From Vanilla planifolia (taxonomy: Eukaryota; Streptophyta; Magnoliopsida; Asparagales; Orchidaceae), in NCBI GenBank assembly GCA_023846275.1, contig JAIUJO010000191.1:124001-188000 (forward strand): a stretch of DNA of 64,000 nucleotides, read 5' to 3'. The notes below the pieces were generated by a model. It was not told the origin of the DNA. It did not search any database and saw only the letters and a list, made by a program, of their open reading frames with translations. The position numbers and the translations under genes were made by a program. Below, one piece after another: positions 40,960 through 54,042 of this stretch (position 1 is its first letter; each line of letters opens with the position of its first letter).

Positions 40960-41555
40960 TGCATTTATGTATGTGTGTGTGTATTTGTCTATGTGTGTGC
41001 ATATGTGTGCAAGTGTGTTTGTATGTATGCATGAGTTTGTGTGCAAGTGCATGTGTGCATGTGTTAATGTGTGTTTGTTTGTGCTTGTCTGTGTATGTGT
41101 GTGTGTATGTCTATGTGCATGTCTATATGTGTGTATGTGTGCATGTCAATGTATGCATGTGTGGTTATGTAGGTGTGTGCAAGTATGTGTGTGTGTGTGT
41201 GTAAATTTTTGTGTGTTCCTTTTTGTTAGTGTGTGTCTTCATGTCTATTTGTGCATGTGTACATGTGTACATATGCATTTATATATGTGTGTATATGTGC
41301 ATGTGTGTGTGTGTGTGTTTGTGTATGCGTATGCAAATGTGTGCTAGCATGTTTGTGTGCAAATGCATGTGTGTGCATGTGTGTTTGTGTGTGCTTGTTT
41401 GTATATGCGAGTGTGTCTATGTGCATGTCTGTATGTGTGTATGTGTGCATGTCAATGTATGCATGTGTGGTTGTGTGCAAGTGTGTGTATGTGTGTAGGT
41501 GTTTGTGTGTGCCTTTTTGTCAGTGTGTGTGTGTGTAAATCTGTGTATGTCTATG
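40960..41555 (+). repeat. About 306-bp tandem duplication next to the orientation switch
   Basis: Two head-to-tail copies cover about 40,960-41,255 and 41,265-41,555. Anchors in order are GTGCAAGTGC at 41,041 matching GTGCAAATGC at 41,357, GCATGTCAATGTATGCATGT at 41,141 and 41,447 (offset 306), and CCTTTTTGTTAGTGTGTGT at 41,219 matching CCTTTTTGTCAGTGTGTGT at 41,512. The offset shrinks from 316 to 293 through small indels. The central part is almost identical, so this copy is younger than the 1.05-kb duplication. Confidence 0.85.
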
Positions 41556-41607
41556 TACCATGTGAGGTTGTGTGTGTGCATGAGCATGTTTGCATGTACC
41601 TTTGACC

Positions 41608-41693
41608 GTGTGTTTGCATGCATGGTTATGTCTATGCACATGTTTTGGCAACACACATATACATACAGACATACACATTGCATGCAAACACAC
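41608..41693. repeat. Imperfect inverted repeat spanning the TG-to-CA orientation switch
   Basis: GTGTGTTTGCATGC at 41,608-41,621 is the exact reverse complement of GCATGCAAACACAC at 41,680-41,693. The pairing extends inward with a mismatch and a one-base indel to TATGTCT at 41,627-41,633 and AGACATA at 41,667-41,673. About 33 bp of loop remain (about 41,634-41,666), holding the point where the TG pattern ends (about 41,645) and the CA pattern starts. Weak similarity seems to continue outward for a few tens of bases. Short inverted matches between TG and CA repeats are common by chance. The symmetry around the switch is what makes this one notable. Confidence 0.5.
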
Positions 41694-44600
41694 AAACATA
41701 CACAAATACATATATGCACACACAAATAAACATGTAAATACATATTCACACAAGCATGCATAAACATAGACACATGCATGTACAAGCACACATACACATG
41801 CACAATGCACATGCACATTCACAAACACATGCACAAATGCACATGCATAGGCACATGCACACAAATTCATGCACACAAGCATGTACACAGACACACGTGC
41901 ACACACATGCATAAAAACAAGAACTTTTACAAACACACACAAATGCAACATAAACATGCACAATGATAGCACAAACAAGCAAGCATACACACAAGTATAT
42001 GCACATGCACACATGCACATACACATACACACAAACATAGGCACATACACATGCACTCGCACAAACATATGCACACATGGGCATGAACCCAATTGTATAC
42101 ACATAGGTATGCATATACTCACATAGGCATGAACCCAAGCATGCACATGCACATACATATACACATACATATATAGACTAATACACATGGACACACACAC
42201 ACACTAAGAAAAATGCAAATGCAAACACTCACAGACCAATGCACACATGTAGAAAAACGCACACACACACACATGCACCTACACACGGGCATGCACATGT
42301 ACATAAACTAGTGCACACACACACACACACATACAAACGCATATGCACATGCATACATAGACATGTATGCACAGATAAGCATGCACACACACATGCACAC
42401 ATATAGACAAGCATTTGCACATGTATGCATGCACATGCACACACACATGCATATGCACATTATACATGCACAAACACATGCACACACAAACACAAATGCA
42501 AACACATTCACATATGGACAAATACACACATGCACGCACACATACACATGTGCGAATGCACATAGATAAACATTCTGGTACATGTTCCCACACATGCATA
42601 CACTTACACACACACATGGGTGCAGACATATACATGCATAAGAACATGCACACACATATACACATCAATGCACACATGTACATAAGCAAGCATAAACACA
42701 AGCACTTGAACAAATACACACACACAGACATAGACATGTACTAACACACACATTGGTTGTGTGCACACACACATTTGTATGCATGCACTCACTCAAACAC
42801 ACACACACACACCAATAAACACATTGCTATGCATATATGCACACATAGACGCACGCATGCATATGTACATATACATAAAACATAGTCATATGCACACAAA
42901 CATATATGTATGCTTGAGCACACAAATAAACTCTCATAGGCTCGCACAAACTTTCACACATACAGACATATACACATACTAGCACACATGCACATAGTCA
43001 CAAATAAACACATGCACATGCCTGTAGACCCATGCATCCACACACACATGGATACAAGCATGCACATACAGTCACACAAATAAGGAACACACATGCACAC
43101 GTACATGCATATAGATGCAAACATGTGAACATGCAAACACATAAGCATACATAGATATGCAATGCACACAACTGCACACACCCACACTCTCGCACATAAA
43201 TGCATAGATATGTATGCATGTATACACACAACCACACACACAAACACACACACATCCACTCATTTGTGCTCGTTGCACACAACATATACAAACACACACA
43301 CACAACTGCGTGCATGTACAAACACGTAGCATAGGTGCATATGAATACATGCACATAACCACACATGGATGCAATCACACACATAGAAGCACATATACAC
43401 CTACAAATGCACATGTGAACACAGCCACACACTCAAACAAGCACTACCCCTCTCCCTACCCATATAAACACACACACATGCTTATATACACACACACATG
43501 CACACATGTTGACACATACACAAGAATACACAGTTACATACGTGCACACAAACAAACACATGCACACTAACACATTAGCACATGCACATGCACACATAGA
43601 CACATAGGTGCACATAAATATGCACACACAAGCACAATCACACATACATGCATATAACATAAGCACACTTATGTACACAAATGCACACACACATGCACAT
43701 GCATAGACATACACACATGCATGCGCTCACACACTCACAAGTGAACATACAAGCACACATACACAAAAATAAACTCACACATTGGCATGCACATACACCC
43801 TCATGCACATGTAGAAATGCATATATACACAAACATATGTATATAGACATACACATGCTCAAACACACTGATGCACACACACATACATCCAATGGCATGC
43901 ACTCACACAAGTACTTACCCATGCTTACAAACACACACACAAACACACATACACACACCTACACAAATATATGGATATGCACATGAACACCCACATGCAC
44001 ACAAATACATGCATGCACTCACATAGACACACATGCACACATATACACACAAACACACATACCCATGCACACACAAATGCATAGACATACAAATCTACAC
44101 TTGCACAAAGACATGCACATATGCAAACATGCACACATACTTACACTAACATGCACATGCATACAAACACACACACACACACATAATCACATGCACATGC
44201 ATACAGAAGCACATGTCTACACATATACACAAACATAGACACACACACAAACATAGATGCACATGCAAATGCAAACATATGCATACACACATAAACACAC
44301 AATGACACGAATGAACACATGCACAGTCATTAGGCATGCATATACAAATGCACACATATGTACAAAGAACACACAAGCACCTAACACATGTGCATGCACA
44401 ACACAAGTACACATGTACACACATACATACATATACACAAACACATCCATACACACCTATGTACTTACACTCACACACACCTACCCATATATACACATAC
44501 AAACACACACACACACATACATAGAGATGCACATGCACACACACACACACACATATGCACAAGGATAATTACACACAAACATGCATGCATGCAAGCATAC

Positions 44601-44844
44601 ATATGCACATGCATGCACACACATGCACATGCAAAAAAAGGAACATGCATGAACATACACATGCATACACACACATATGCATGAAAGAACACACATGCAA
44701 ACACATACACACATGAATACACACTTGTACACACACCTTCATAAACACCCATGTACTTATACACGCACACACACACACATAAATGCATATGCTTGCTCAC
44801 AAACACACACAGACACATAGGCACACATGTATATAAAGTTGCAC

Positions 44845-44900
44845 ACACCCACACAAACATGAAGTCCAACACACACCCACACAAACATGAAGTCACACAC
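44845..44900 (-). repeat. 28-bp tandem duplication in the CA array
   Basis: ACACCCACACAAACATGAAG is present at 44,845 and at 44,873 with no mismatch over this stretch, giving a 28-bp period. Confidence 0.8.
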
Positions 44901-45339
44901 ACACTTGCATGCACACACGCACTCCCATACACACACAAATGCATTCATGCTCATACACCCACACACACACACACATGTAAATAAACATGCACATACAAGC
45001 ACACACAACACACACAAGCACAACCTCACATGCACACACAAACACATAACCACACACACGCACACACAAAAACATACACACATGCAGAAGAACACACACA
45101 CTCACACTCACACTAAGAAGTAGACAAAGTGCATGCACGTACACATATGTACATCAACAAACTCACACACATATACATACTATCACATGGAAATACACAC
45201 ACGCATATTCATATGTAGACATGTACATATGTGGAAACACTTGAACATATGTAGGCACATTTGTACAAACACACACACACGTAAACACACATACACACAT
45301 TGACATGCACACATGAGCACACACATGAACACACACATA

Positions 45340-45500
45340 GACTTAAACACAAACATACTTACAAATACACACACATGCACACACATGAACACACACATGT
45401 AGCGAATCGACACGCACTCATGCCCACACATGCACACACACATGAACACACACAAAACACACATATGCAGCACATCAACACACACTTATGCCTACACATG
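45340..45500 (-). repeat. 68-bp tandem duplication in the CA array
   Basis: TCGACACGCACTCATGCC at 45,407 is matched by TCAACACACACTTATGCC at 45,475. Both are followed by an ACACATGCAC segment, and similar CACATGAACACACACA sequence precedes both. The changes between copies are mostly transitions. Confidence 0.65.
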
Positions 45501-45633
45501 CACTCACACAAATGCACACACACATGAATGCATTCACAGATAGACATTCATATGCACATGCACAAACACATATGAATGCATACATAATATAAACAAACAT
45601 GTATTTGAATATGCACACACACACACACACGTT

Positions 45634-45681
45634 CATGCACACTCTTATGGACATGTCCATGCACACTCTTATGGACATGTC
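45634..45681 (-). repeat. Perfect 24-bp tandem duplication containing GGACATGTCC
   Basis: CATGCACACTCTTATGGACA starts at 45,634 and again at 45,658 with no difference. Each copy contains the 10-bp palindrome GGACATGTCC. Perfect identity in an otherwise diverged array means a recent event. Confidence 0.85.
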
Positions 45682-47199
45682 CATACACATGTAAAATTAC
45701 ACAATCACGAGAGTGCAACACACACCATAATAATATGCACACATACATCCGCAGACATGAAGACATAGACATGCATACTTACACATACGTACATACATCC
45801 ACATATGCATGCACACACATGCACACAAATATACACACACATGCACTCGCACAAGCACACACGTGCATAGATACACACTAAAAAGCACAAAAACACTCAC
45901 AAACATACACATGAATTCACATACAAACACAAAAACAAACATGCTCAAACACATAAATGAATAGAAACATGCACTCCCATATGCATATACACATACTCCC
46001 ACATGACCATGTGCACACACACACACACAAATGCATGTACCCACAAACACACATGCATACAAACCCACACACATAGATACATGTGCATCATACATGCTAA
46101 CAAACACACACACATGCACTAGCACACACATGCTCATGCACACCTACATAAAGGCATGCACACACATGCATATAAAAGCACATGCACAAACACACACACA
46201 CATGAACATGCACATAGAAATGCACAAATAAACAAAGACTCGAACAAACAAACATACACACACATGCACACACACATACACATAAACAAAGTCACTCATA
46301 AGGACACACAATTGAAGGCACACACAAATAAGCATGCATACACTCACACATGCACACACACATAAACTCATACATGCACGCACACACACACACACATGCA
46401 CTCACACATATACACACACACACATGTTCAAACATAGGCACACACACTTAAACAGACATGCACACACAATCATTTAGACTTACACTCACACCAACACAAA
46501 CATTCTTGTACACAAAGACACACACACACACACACACATGTAAACACACACCCACAAATAGATGCACACACGGATATGCATTTGCAAAAACACATAAAAA
46601 TACCCAAGCATAAGCATGCACAAAAACACTCACATACAAGAACACACATATGACCATGCATGCACACATGCACCCACACACATGCAGCCACAGACATGCA
46701 TAGAGAGATGTTCACAAGCACACATATGCACAAGCACATACTTTCAACCACACCCACACAGACATGCTCACACACACGCACTTGTACACACACAAATTCA
46801 CACTCATACATGCACAAAAACACACATAGGCACATTCACATGCACTCAAATACATGGACATACATACTCGCTTGTAAAGACACAAGCACCCGCATACACA
46901 GAAACACATGCATGCACGAGTGCACACACATGTGCATAAACATACAAACATAGTAACACAATCACACACACATGTACGAGTGCAAACATGAACTCATGCT
47001 TGAACATATGCACAAACATACAAACACAATAATGCACTCGCACACACATAAAAATACATGTGCATGCACAAACATATGCATACATGAACACACACATACT
47101 CACAAAGTCAAACACACCTTCAAAATTGAATTCACACAAATATGGACCACACAAATGCATGCATAGATACACATAAGCACACACATGCACACATGTATA

Positions 47200-50100
47200 T
47201 ACACATGCATGCACACACATACACACACACAAATGCTAAACCACAGGCATACATATCACATAGACATGCACACAGTCACACACACACATGTACACACATA
47301 GACCCTTGCATGCACCAACACATGCACGTGCACATCCACACATACTCACAAACACACACAATCAAATGAATGCACAAAAAAATAAACATGCATAGTCGCA
47401 TACGCACACACACATACACCCACATACATGAAAACACATGCACGCATGAATGCACACACACACACAACCACACATGCATAGACATGCATACATTCATGCA
47501 TACACATATGCACACTAAACCCTACCCACATGCATACCCACTCATGCGTCATGCATGCGTGTGTGTGCAAAAAGGCACACAAACACATGCATCCAAGCAC
47601 AAACACAAACACAGACACAAACACACACATGTGTATACACACACAAACATGTATGCACAAACACACAAATGCAAACAGATGCACAAACACATGCACACAC
47701 ACATCTACCCACCCACACATACATGCAAACCTACATGCACATACACACCGATAGACATACACACATGCACAACCACACACACACACATAAACACAAACAT
47801 CAAATGCACACACATGCATGCACAAGTGCATGCACTGACAAATCTATACATATACACAAATATAGCATACACACACATGCTTACACACACTATGCACATG
47901 CACACACACACTATGCACATACACACACATGCACATGAACAAACACTCACACATGCCAATACACACATGCACATGCACATACACACATATGTACACACAT
48001 GTATACGAACATACACACACGTGCAAACATGCAGGCAAACACAAGTGTACACTCAAACACCCATGCACACACATGCATGCTCGCAAGCACACACACATGG
48101 ATGAACACACACAAAAACATAGTGGCATGCACACAAACACATTTATGTATGTGCACACATACATACACACATGCACACTGACACATAAACACATGCACAT
48201 AAACACAAAGCTAGACAAGCACACATGCACCCACACATTCATCCATGTTTATGCACACACATGTCTACACACAGGCATGTAAACTTGTGCGTACACACTT
48301 AAGAAAATGTGAACATTGCTCACACGCACAAATACGTGTATAAGCATATGAACACGTACATGTGTGTGTATAGACATGAAAGCATGCCCAAACACATCAC
48401 ATATGCACACATGTACACACACTTGTGTGTGTATTCAAATGTACACACACATGCATATACATATGCACACACGCAAACAACCACACATGCAAGCACATAC
48501 ACACACATGCATGCATGTGCATGTGTCACATGTATACACGCACCAACACACACACACATGCCCACCTACAAACACGTACACACACACCTAGACACACAAA
48601 CACATACACATGCACCAACATACACACATGCATGAGTACTCACAAGCATGCACAAATGCACTCTCAAGAGCACACACACGCCAACAAACATGAACATACA
48701 TACACACTTGCACACTCACCTACACATACATGTCTGAGCATGTACACACACATGCTTACAACCAAGCACACATACATATGCATGCAAGCACATGCACACA
48801 CACATTCATGCACACAGTTAGTGCACAAACCCATACATACACACACGCACATGCACACATGACACTCATGCACTTAAACATGCATGCACCCACATACACG
48901 CATGCACACACTTGCACACACAAACCCACACACAACACAATCAAATGAATTCACACAAGCATACATAGGCATAGACGCACATGCATACAAACACATACAT
49001 AACAACATACATTCACACACAAATAACTACACACATGTGCATAGACACACATACATGCACACATACACATATGTAGGAGCACCCACACGCACATTAACTC
49101 CCACCCATAAGAAAGCCCACACATGTATTGATACATGTGTTTGCACACACAAACACAACCACACATGCTCTCAAGTAGAAACACACACACATGTGTATAC
49201 ACACATAAACATGCATGCATAAACTCACAAATGCAAATAGACACACACACACATGCATCTATCCTCATATGCACACACAGACACCCACTCACCCAAACAC
49301 TCATACACACCATCATGCACATACACATCCACACAGGCACACCCACACATACAAATACAAACACAAACTTGCACACACACACATCCATACATACGTGCAT
49401 GCACACACAAACATGTGTAAATACATGTACAGACACATGAACACACACATGAACACACATGTATATGCATGAACAAACACTCACAAATGTCCACATACAT
49501 GAATGTACATACATGCACACAGAAATACACATGCACACACACACACACATGTAGATATGCACACAAACAAACACAAGTGCACACTCGCTCTTCTATGCAC
49601 ACACATGCACTATTGCATGCACACAGTCATGCACACACATGTACACATACGTTCAAGCACACACATGTAAAAATGCATATGTACAAATCACACACACACA
49701 TGCATGGATGCATACATGCATAATTAAACACACACATGTACACTGATGCATGTGCACATGCACAACTACAAACATAGACACATGCACATGTACATAAACA
49801 CATATACATACACACACATGCACATAAACACAAACATATGTACATGCATACACTCCTAGACATGCACACATGCACCCACACATTCATACATGCTCATGCA
49901 AAAACATGCTCATACACACATAGGAGTGTAAAATGGTACACATTCATAAATGCAAATGCATATACACATAAACACATGTGCATAATTATATGAACACATA
50001 CACATACATGTAACCATGCCCAAGCACATGCATGCACACACATATGCACCTATGCACACGTGCACACACTTTCACATGCACTCATATGTGTACACACATG

Positions 50101-50460
50101 CACACGCATATGCACATATGCAGACAAGGGCTCACACATGCACACACACACATACACACATGCATGCATGTGCACGTGAGCACACACATGCACACACGCA
50201 TGCCTGCACCACATATGCACACACACACATGCACACCTAATATGCATGCACATGCACCCATAAAAATGAACACACACAGAAGCACATGAACTTACATACA
50301 CACATGTGTGAGAGTACACACATGCATAGACACACACAAGAATGCATGAATGCACTCACAAGAGCACATACATTCCCACACACATGAACACACAAACACG
50401 TCTATGCACATGACTACGCACACGCTCATGCACATGCACATGCACACACACACACACACA
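47200..50460 (-). repeat. About 1.57-kb tandem segmental duplication inside the CA array
   Basis: Two diverged, colinear copies occupy about 47,200-48,780 and 48,780-50,460. Ordered anchors are CAATCAAATGAAT at 47,359 and 48,938 (offset 1,579), ACATGTGTATACAC at 47,627 matching the same word at 49,189 (1,562), GAACAAACACTCACA at 47,937 and 49,471 (1,534), GCACACATGCACCCACACAT at 48,219 and 49,864 (1,645), and AATGCACTCTCAAGAGCAC at 48,655 matching AATGCACTCACAAGAGCAC at 50,349 (1,694). The drift in offset reflects indels. The outer ends are approximate because the flanks fade into generic CA repeat. Confidence 0.82.
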
Positions 50461-51453
50461 CAGAAACACCCACATAAATGTACACATGCACATACACACA
50501 TGCTTGAACACACACACAAGCATGTTTATACACATACAAATACACACAAGAATCCACACACATATATCTGTGCACACATGTAGGCACACACACACTTGCA
50601 CCTACGCATACACATATGTACACACACATGTATAAGATAGACACAAATGCTCACACATGCCTTCATGTGAACGCATTTATGTAGCCACACACACACACAC
50701 TAACACATACGTATACACACACACAGACATACACGTTTATTATTATTTTCTTCTTAACTCATAGTATATCAAGATGAGGTGCAATTGAGGTGAATTAGAA
50801 GCTGTTAGAAATTTCTTGAAGAGTTTGTCAAATTTGATTTTTTTTACTTTTTATTATAAAATATGTTTTTTAGATTTGGTAGATTTTTTAAGGTTTTTTA
50901 TTTGCACTTAATTTAATGATCAAGTACGATCTCTTTATATTGCTATGTACCTCTAAATCTTTTCTCATGTGATCTTTACATTACTTTGATTTTATTAAAT
51001 TTTTTATTTTTGAAATTTATTTTATTTAATAATTAATATATATATTTACTTTGTAATAAGATATTAAATCATTATTATTTAAAATTATTTATTTTTACAA
51101 TTCATGCAAAATCCTAAAAAAGAATGATCAAAATTAAAAATTTTAAAACTTTTATTTTCAAGGATTTTTGTACATGTTATGAGACATTTTGAATCATATT
51201 TAATTCAACTATAGAGCTTGTTAAATTTGATCTTTTTAGTATCTTAGAATAAAACATTCTCAAATATTTAATCTAATTCCTTTAAACTGTTTGTCAATTT
51301 TGTTATATTACTGTAGAAATGAAAATCTCATATCATGTGATCATTTCATTACTTTTAACTTTTTATGTTACATTGCTTCAAATAATATAACTTTAGCTTT
51401 TATATATATTTACTTATTATTAAATAATTTCTTTGTTTATTTTTATTTACTTG

Positions 51454-51677
51454 TTAATTAATAATAATTCGACATGATGACTGATTCAGATGACACTAAT
51501 GTCATGTGAGTGGTCACAAAGAGCTATGTCCAAATAATTGTTAACTATTATTTATTTTTTGTTATTAATTAATAATAATTCCAAATGAGGTCTACTAAGG
51601 ACAAAATAAATATTGTTAGGCATACCATGATGAGAACTATAAAATTACATATTTATTTTTTTATTTTATGTTTTTTA
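51454..51677. repeat. 111-bp partial-unit duplication in the satellite
   Basis: The exact word TTAATTAATAATAATTC occurs at 51,454 and 51,565. Each copy is followed by a version of the unit's 3' part, ending in GAGCTATGTC (51,521) and GAGAACTATA (51,632). The duplicated part is the segment from the TTA-rich run to the GATGAGCTCTA word. It accounts for the 505-bp gap between landmarks at 51,334 and 51,839. Confidence 0.75.
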
Positions 51678-51906
51678 AGTTTTTAGTAATTTGGTACATT
51701 TTGGAAAACATTCTAATTCAAGCTTCATTTGATGATTGAGATATGCTACACTTGAATGCCTTAGTATCTGTGAATGCAACATTCCCATAAAATTTATTTA
51801 ATTTTGACAAATAATACCTGTAACTCGAAATCTTCCATCATGTGTTGTTCACATTAATTTTATTTAGTTGTATTAATTTATTTAACTTTATCTTATTTAA
51901 GCTCTA

Positions 51907-51925
51907 ATATATATATATATATATT
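51907..51925. repeat. (AT)n microsatellite in a satellite unit
   Basis: About nine AT units occupy the place where other units have the short TTTAATATATATTTAC word. Confidence 0.85.
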
Positions 51926-52220
51926 ATTAAAGGAATCTTTTATTTTTATTTTGGCTTATCTATCTTTGTAATTCATCGTAATTACGAACAAGGGCTTGCT
52001 TCACTAGACATTTTGATTTGCACCCAATTTGAGGATTGAGTATGTTACATCCAATAACCTTATACATGGAATGCAACTTTGTTGTGCATCTTTTCTCATA
52101 TTTTGAAATTTTTGCTTTGATTTGGTTACATCGCTATAGAACTTTAAATTCCTTTTCATGTGACCTTTGCATCCGTTTGACTTGGTTTTAGTATATTTCA
52201 TCAATTTATCTTATTTCGAC

Positions 52221-52321
<101 letters not shown>

Positions 52322-53994
52322 ACTTTAAAATAATAAACCATTAATCCTTTTACAAATTTTATATATCAAATTACAACAATTCAAATAATATCCAATCTAG
52401 GTTGAACCAATATGGTTAGACATTTCTCAATTTGCTCAATGAAATAAAATATTTTTTATGTTTTCAAATATTTTTTTATAAGGATTTGACATGCTTTTCG
52501 AGAATTTTCATTCATGTCTCATTCGATAATCGATGGTGTTACAATTCATGTCCTCTGTATCTTCAAATGCAGAGTTATTTTATAATTTATTTCTTTTTCA
52601 AAATTTTTTAATAGATTTGGTTAGTTAATATCTAACTCTAAATCTACTATTGTGCGACAAGTACATAACTTTGATTTTGTTTTGTTATATTCCTTATAGG
52701 TTATCATAGTTTTAGCTTTAAAATGTAGTTACATTATATTTAAATAATAACTTCTTATTCTTTATGATTATTATAATTGATAATTTGTAGTTTTGCACAA
52801 CAAGATTTGATCATGATCAAGGACCTGACATTGGACTCATCTTGATTAGCTTTATCTAATTAAATATTTTTTTATATTTTAATAAACTTTTTATAATACT
52901 TAAATATACTTTATGTGACATTTTGATTTTTACCTTATTTGATGATTGAGGGGTTACAATCAACATCCACAGTTTCTTGGAATGCAATTCTCATACAGTT
53001 TATATAATTTCCTCAATTTCTCTTCTTCTTTTTATTTTGCTATAGTGGAACAATTATTCTCCTCTAGAATGACCATTACATTGTTTTTATTTGGTTATAT
53101 TATAAAGTATTAATCTATCTTATTTCACACATTACATATATTAACTTAATAATAAAATAATAATTTTGATTATTTTTGCTTTTACTTTTATGATTCATAT
53201 TGATTTCAAAAGAAGCTCGAGTGAAACAAAATGAACATTGCTAGACCCATCATAGTGAGCTCAACCTAATTTAATATTCATTTTTAGTTTTTGAAAAATT
53301 TTATTTTCTAGGGTTTTGAAATGGTTTTTGAGATATTTTGATTCATACATGACGTGATTATTAAGAAAGTTTCACTCATTTTTCTTATTATGTTTTAATG
53401 CAAAATTCAAATATAATTCATCGAATTTCTCCAAATTATTTTCTTTGATTTGTTTACAATACTGTGAACACTTATTCTCTTCTAGTTTGAACTTTACATC
53501 ACTATGAGTTTATTTGATTACGTTACTTCAAGTTATCTCATTTTATTTTTAATATATGTTTGCTTAATACTTGACCAATAATAAATTACTATTTAAGCTT
53601 ATTGACATAATAATTCATTGTAATTCATAATGGGGTTATGTAGAGATCATAAGGGCATTTTGGACCATTACAATGTACTCTACCCACTTTAATATTCATT
53701 CTTTATTTTTAGTTTTATAATTTTATAGGGTTTTGGTAATTTAGCAAGACGTTTGGACAAGTACCTAATTTTACAATTGACGATATTACAATTCATGTCC
53801 TTATTATATTCGGATGCAAATATGTCATTTGATTTATTTACAATCTATAAATTTTTTCCATTTTATATAGTTATAGTATTATGTTAGTCTAAATCTTCTC
53901 TCGTGCGACATTTACATCACTATAATTTGGTTATGCAATTTTGATTTTTTTTAGCTTAGTTCGTCTTTAATATATATTTATTCAATATATAAAA

Positions 53995-54042
53995 GTTATT
54001 ATTTATTATTATTATTTATTATTATTATTTATTATTATTTTT
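53995..54042. repeat. (TTA)n-rich microsatellite in a satellite unit
   Basis: An expanded TTATTATTATTTATTA run occupies the place of the shorter TTATTATTATT word found in other units. Confidence 0.8.

Larger units (their letters stand above)
1..41645 (+). repeat. Degenerate TG-rich (GT/CATG) low-complexity array, TG on the + strand
   Basis: The whole stretch is a degenerate dinucleotide repeat. TG steps dominate and are broken at short, irregular distances by CA (giving TGTGCATG) and TA (giving TGTATG), with occasional TT or GAG phase slips. No unique sequence longer than a few tens of bases stands out. Slightly more complex patches occur near 1,826-1,920, 8,236-8,265, 12,784-12,880, 17,955-18,000 and 39,090-39,120, but none shows a recognisable gene or element. 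Long open frames exist on both strands because a 2-bp repeat reads as the same dipeptide alternation in all three frames (Cys-Val, or His-Thr on the other strand) and rarely forms a stop. I see no splice, codon or domain evidence for a gene anywhere in the block. It probably arose by microsatellite expansion, point mutation and segmental duplication, since internal duplications of 28 bp to 1 kb are visible. The window starts inside the array, so its left end is unknown. Confidence 0.95.
41646..50735 (-). repeat. Degenerate CA-rich array: the same repeat class in inverted orientation
   Basis: From about 41,646 the + strand changes to CA steps broken by TG and TA (CACACATGCACA, CACATACA). This is the reverse-complement pattern of the first 41.6 kb. 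The change is abrupt and stays until about 50,735, where it stops at ACATACACG and AT-rich sequence begins. The open frames seen here are His/Thr-rich on + and Cys/Val-rich on -, the mirror of the TG block, and have no support as genes. Apart from the duplications listed separately, I see only the degenerate repeat. Less regular patches lie near 47,530-47,580, 48,285-48,330 and 49,915-49,960. Confidence 0.95.

Noticed and set aside
1-41645. Telomeric or interstitial telomere repeat
   Set aside because: No TTAGGG, TTTAGGG or similar array. The repeat is a 2-bp degenerate pattern.
47370-48104. 244-codon His/Thr-rich frame on +, resembling histidine-rich proteins
   Set aside because: It lies in the CA array. 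The duplicated copy about 1.57 kb downstream does not keep the frame intact.
52004-52204. 66-codon frame on - in AT-rich sequence
   Set aside because: It covers the GGAATGCAAC to CATGTGACC part of one satellite unit, and neighbouring units interrupt it.
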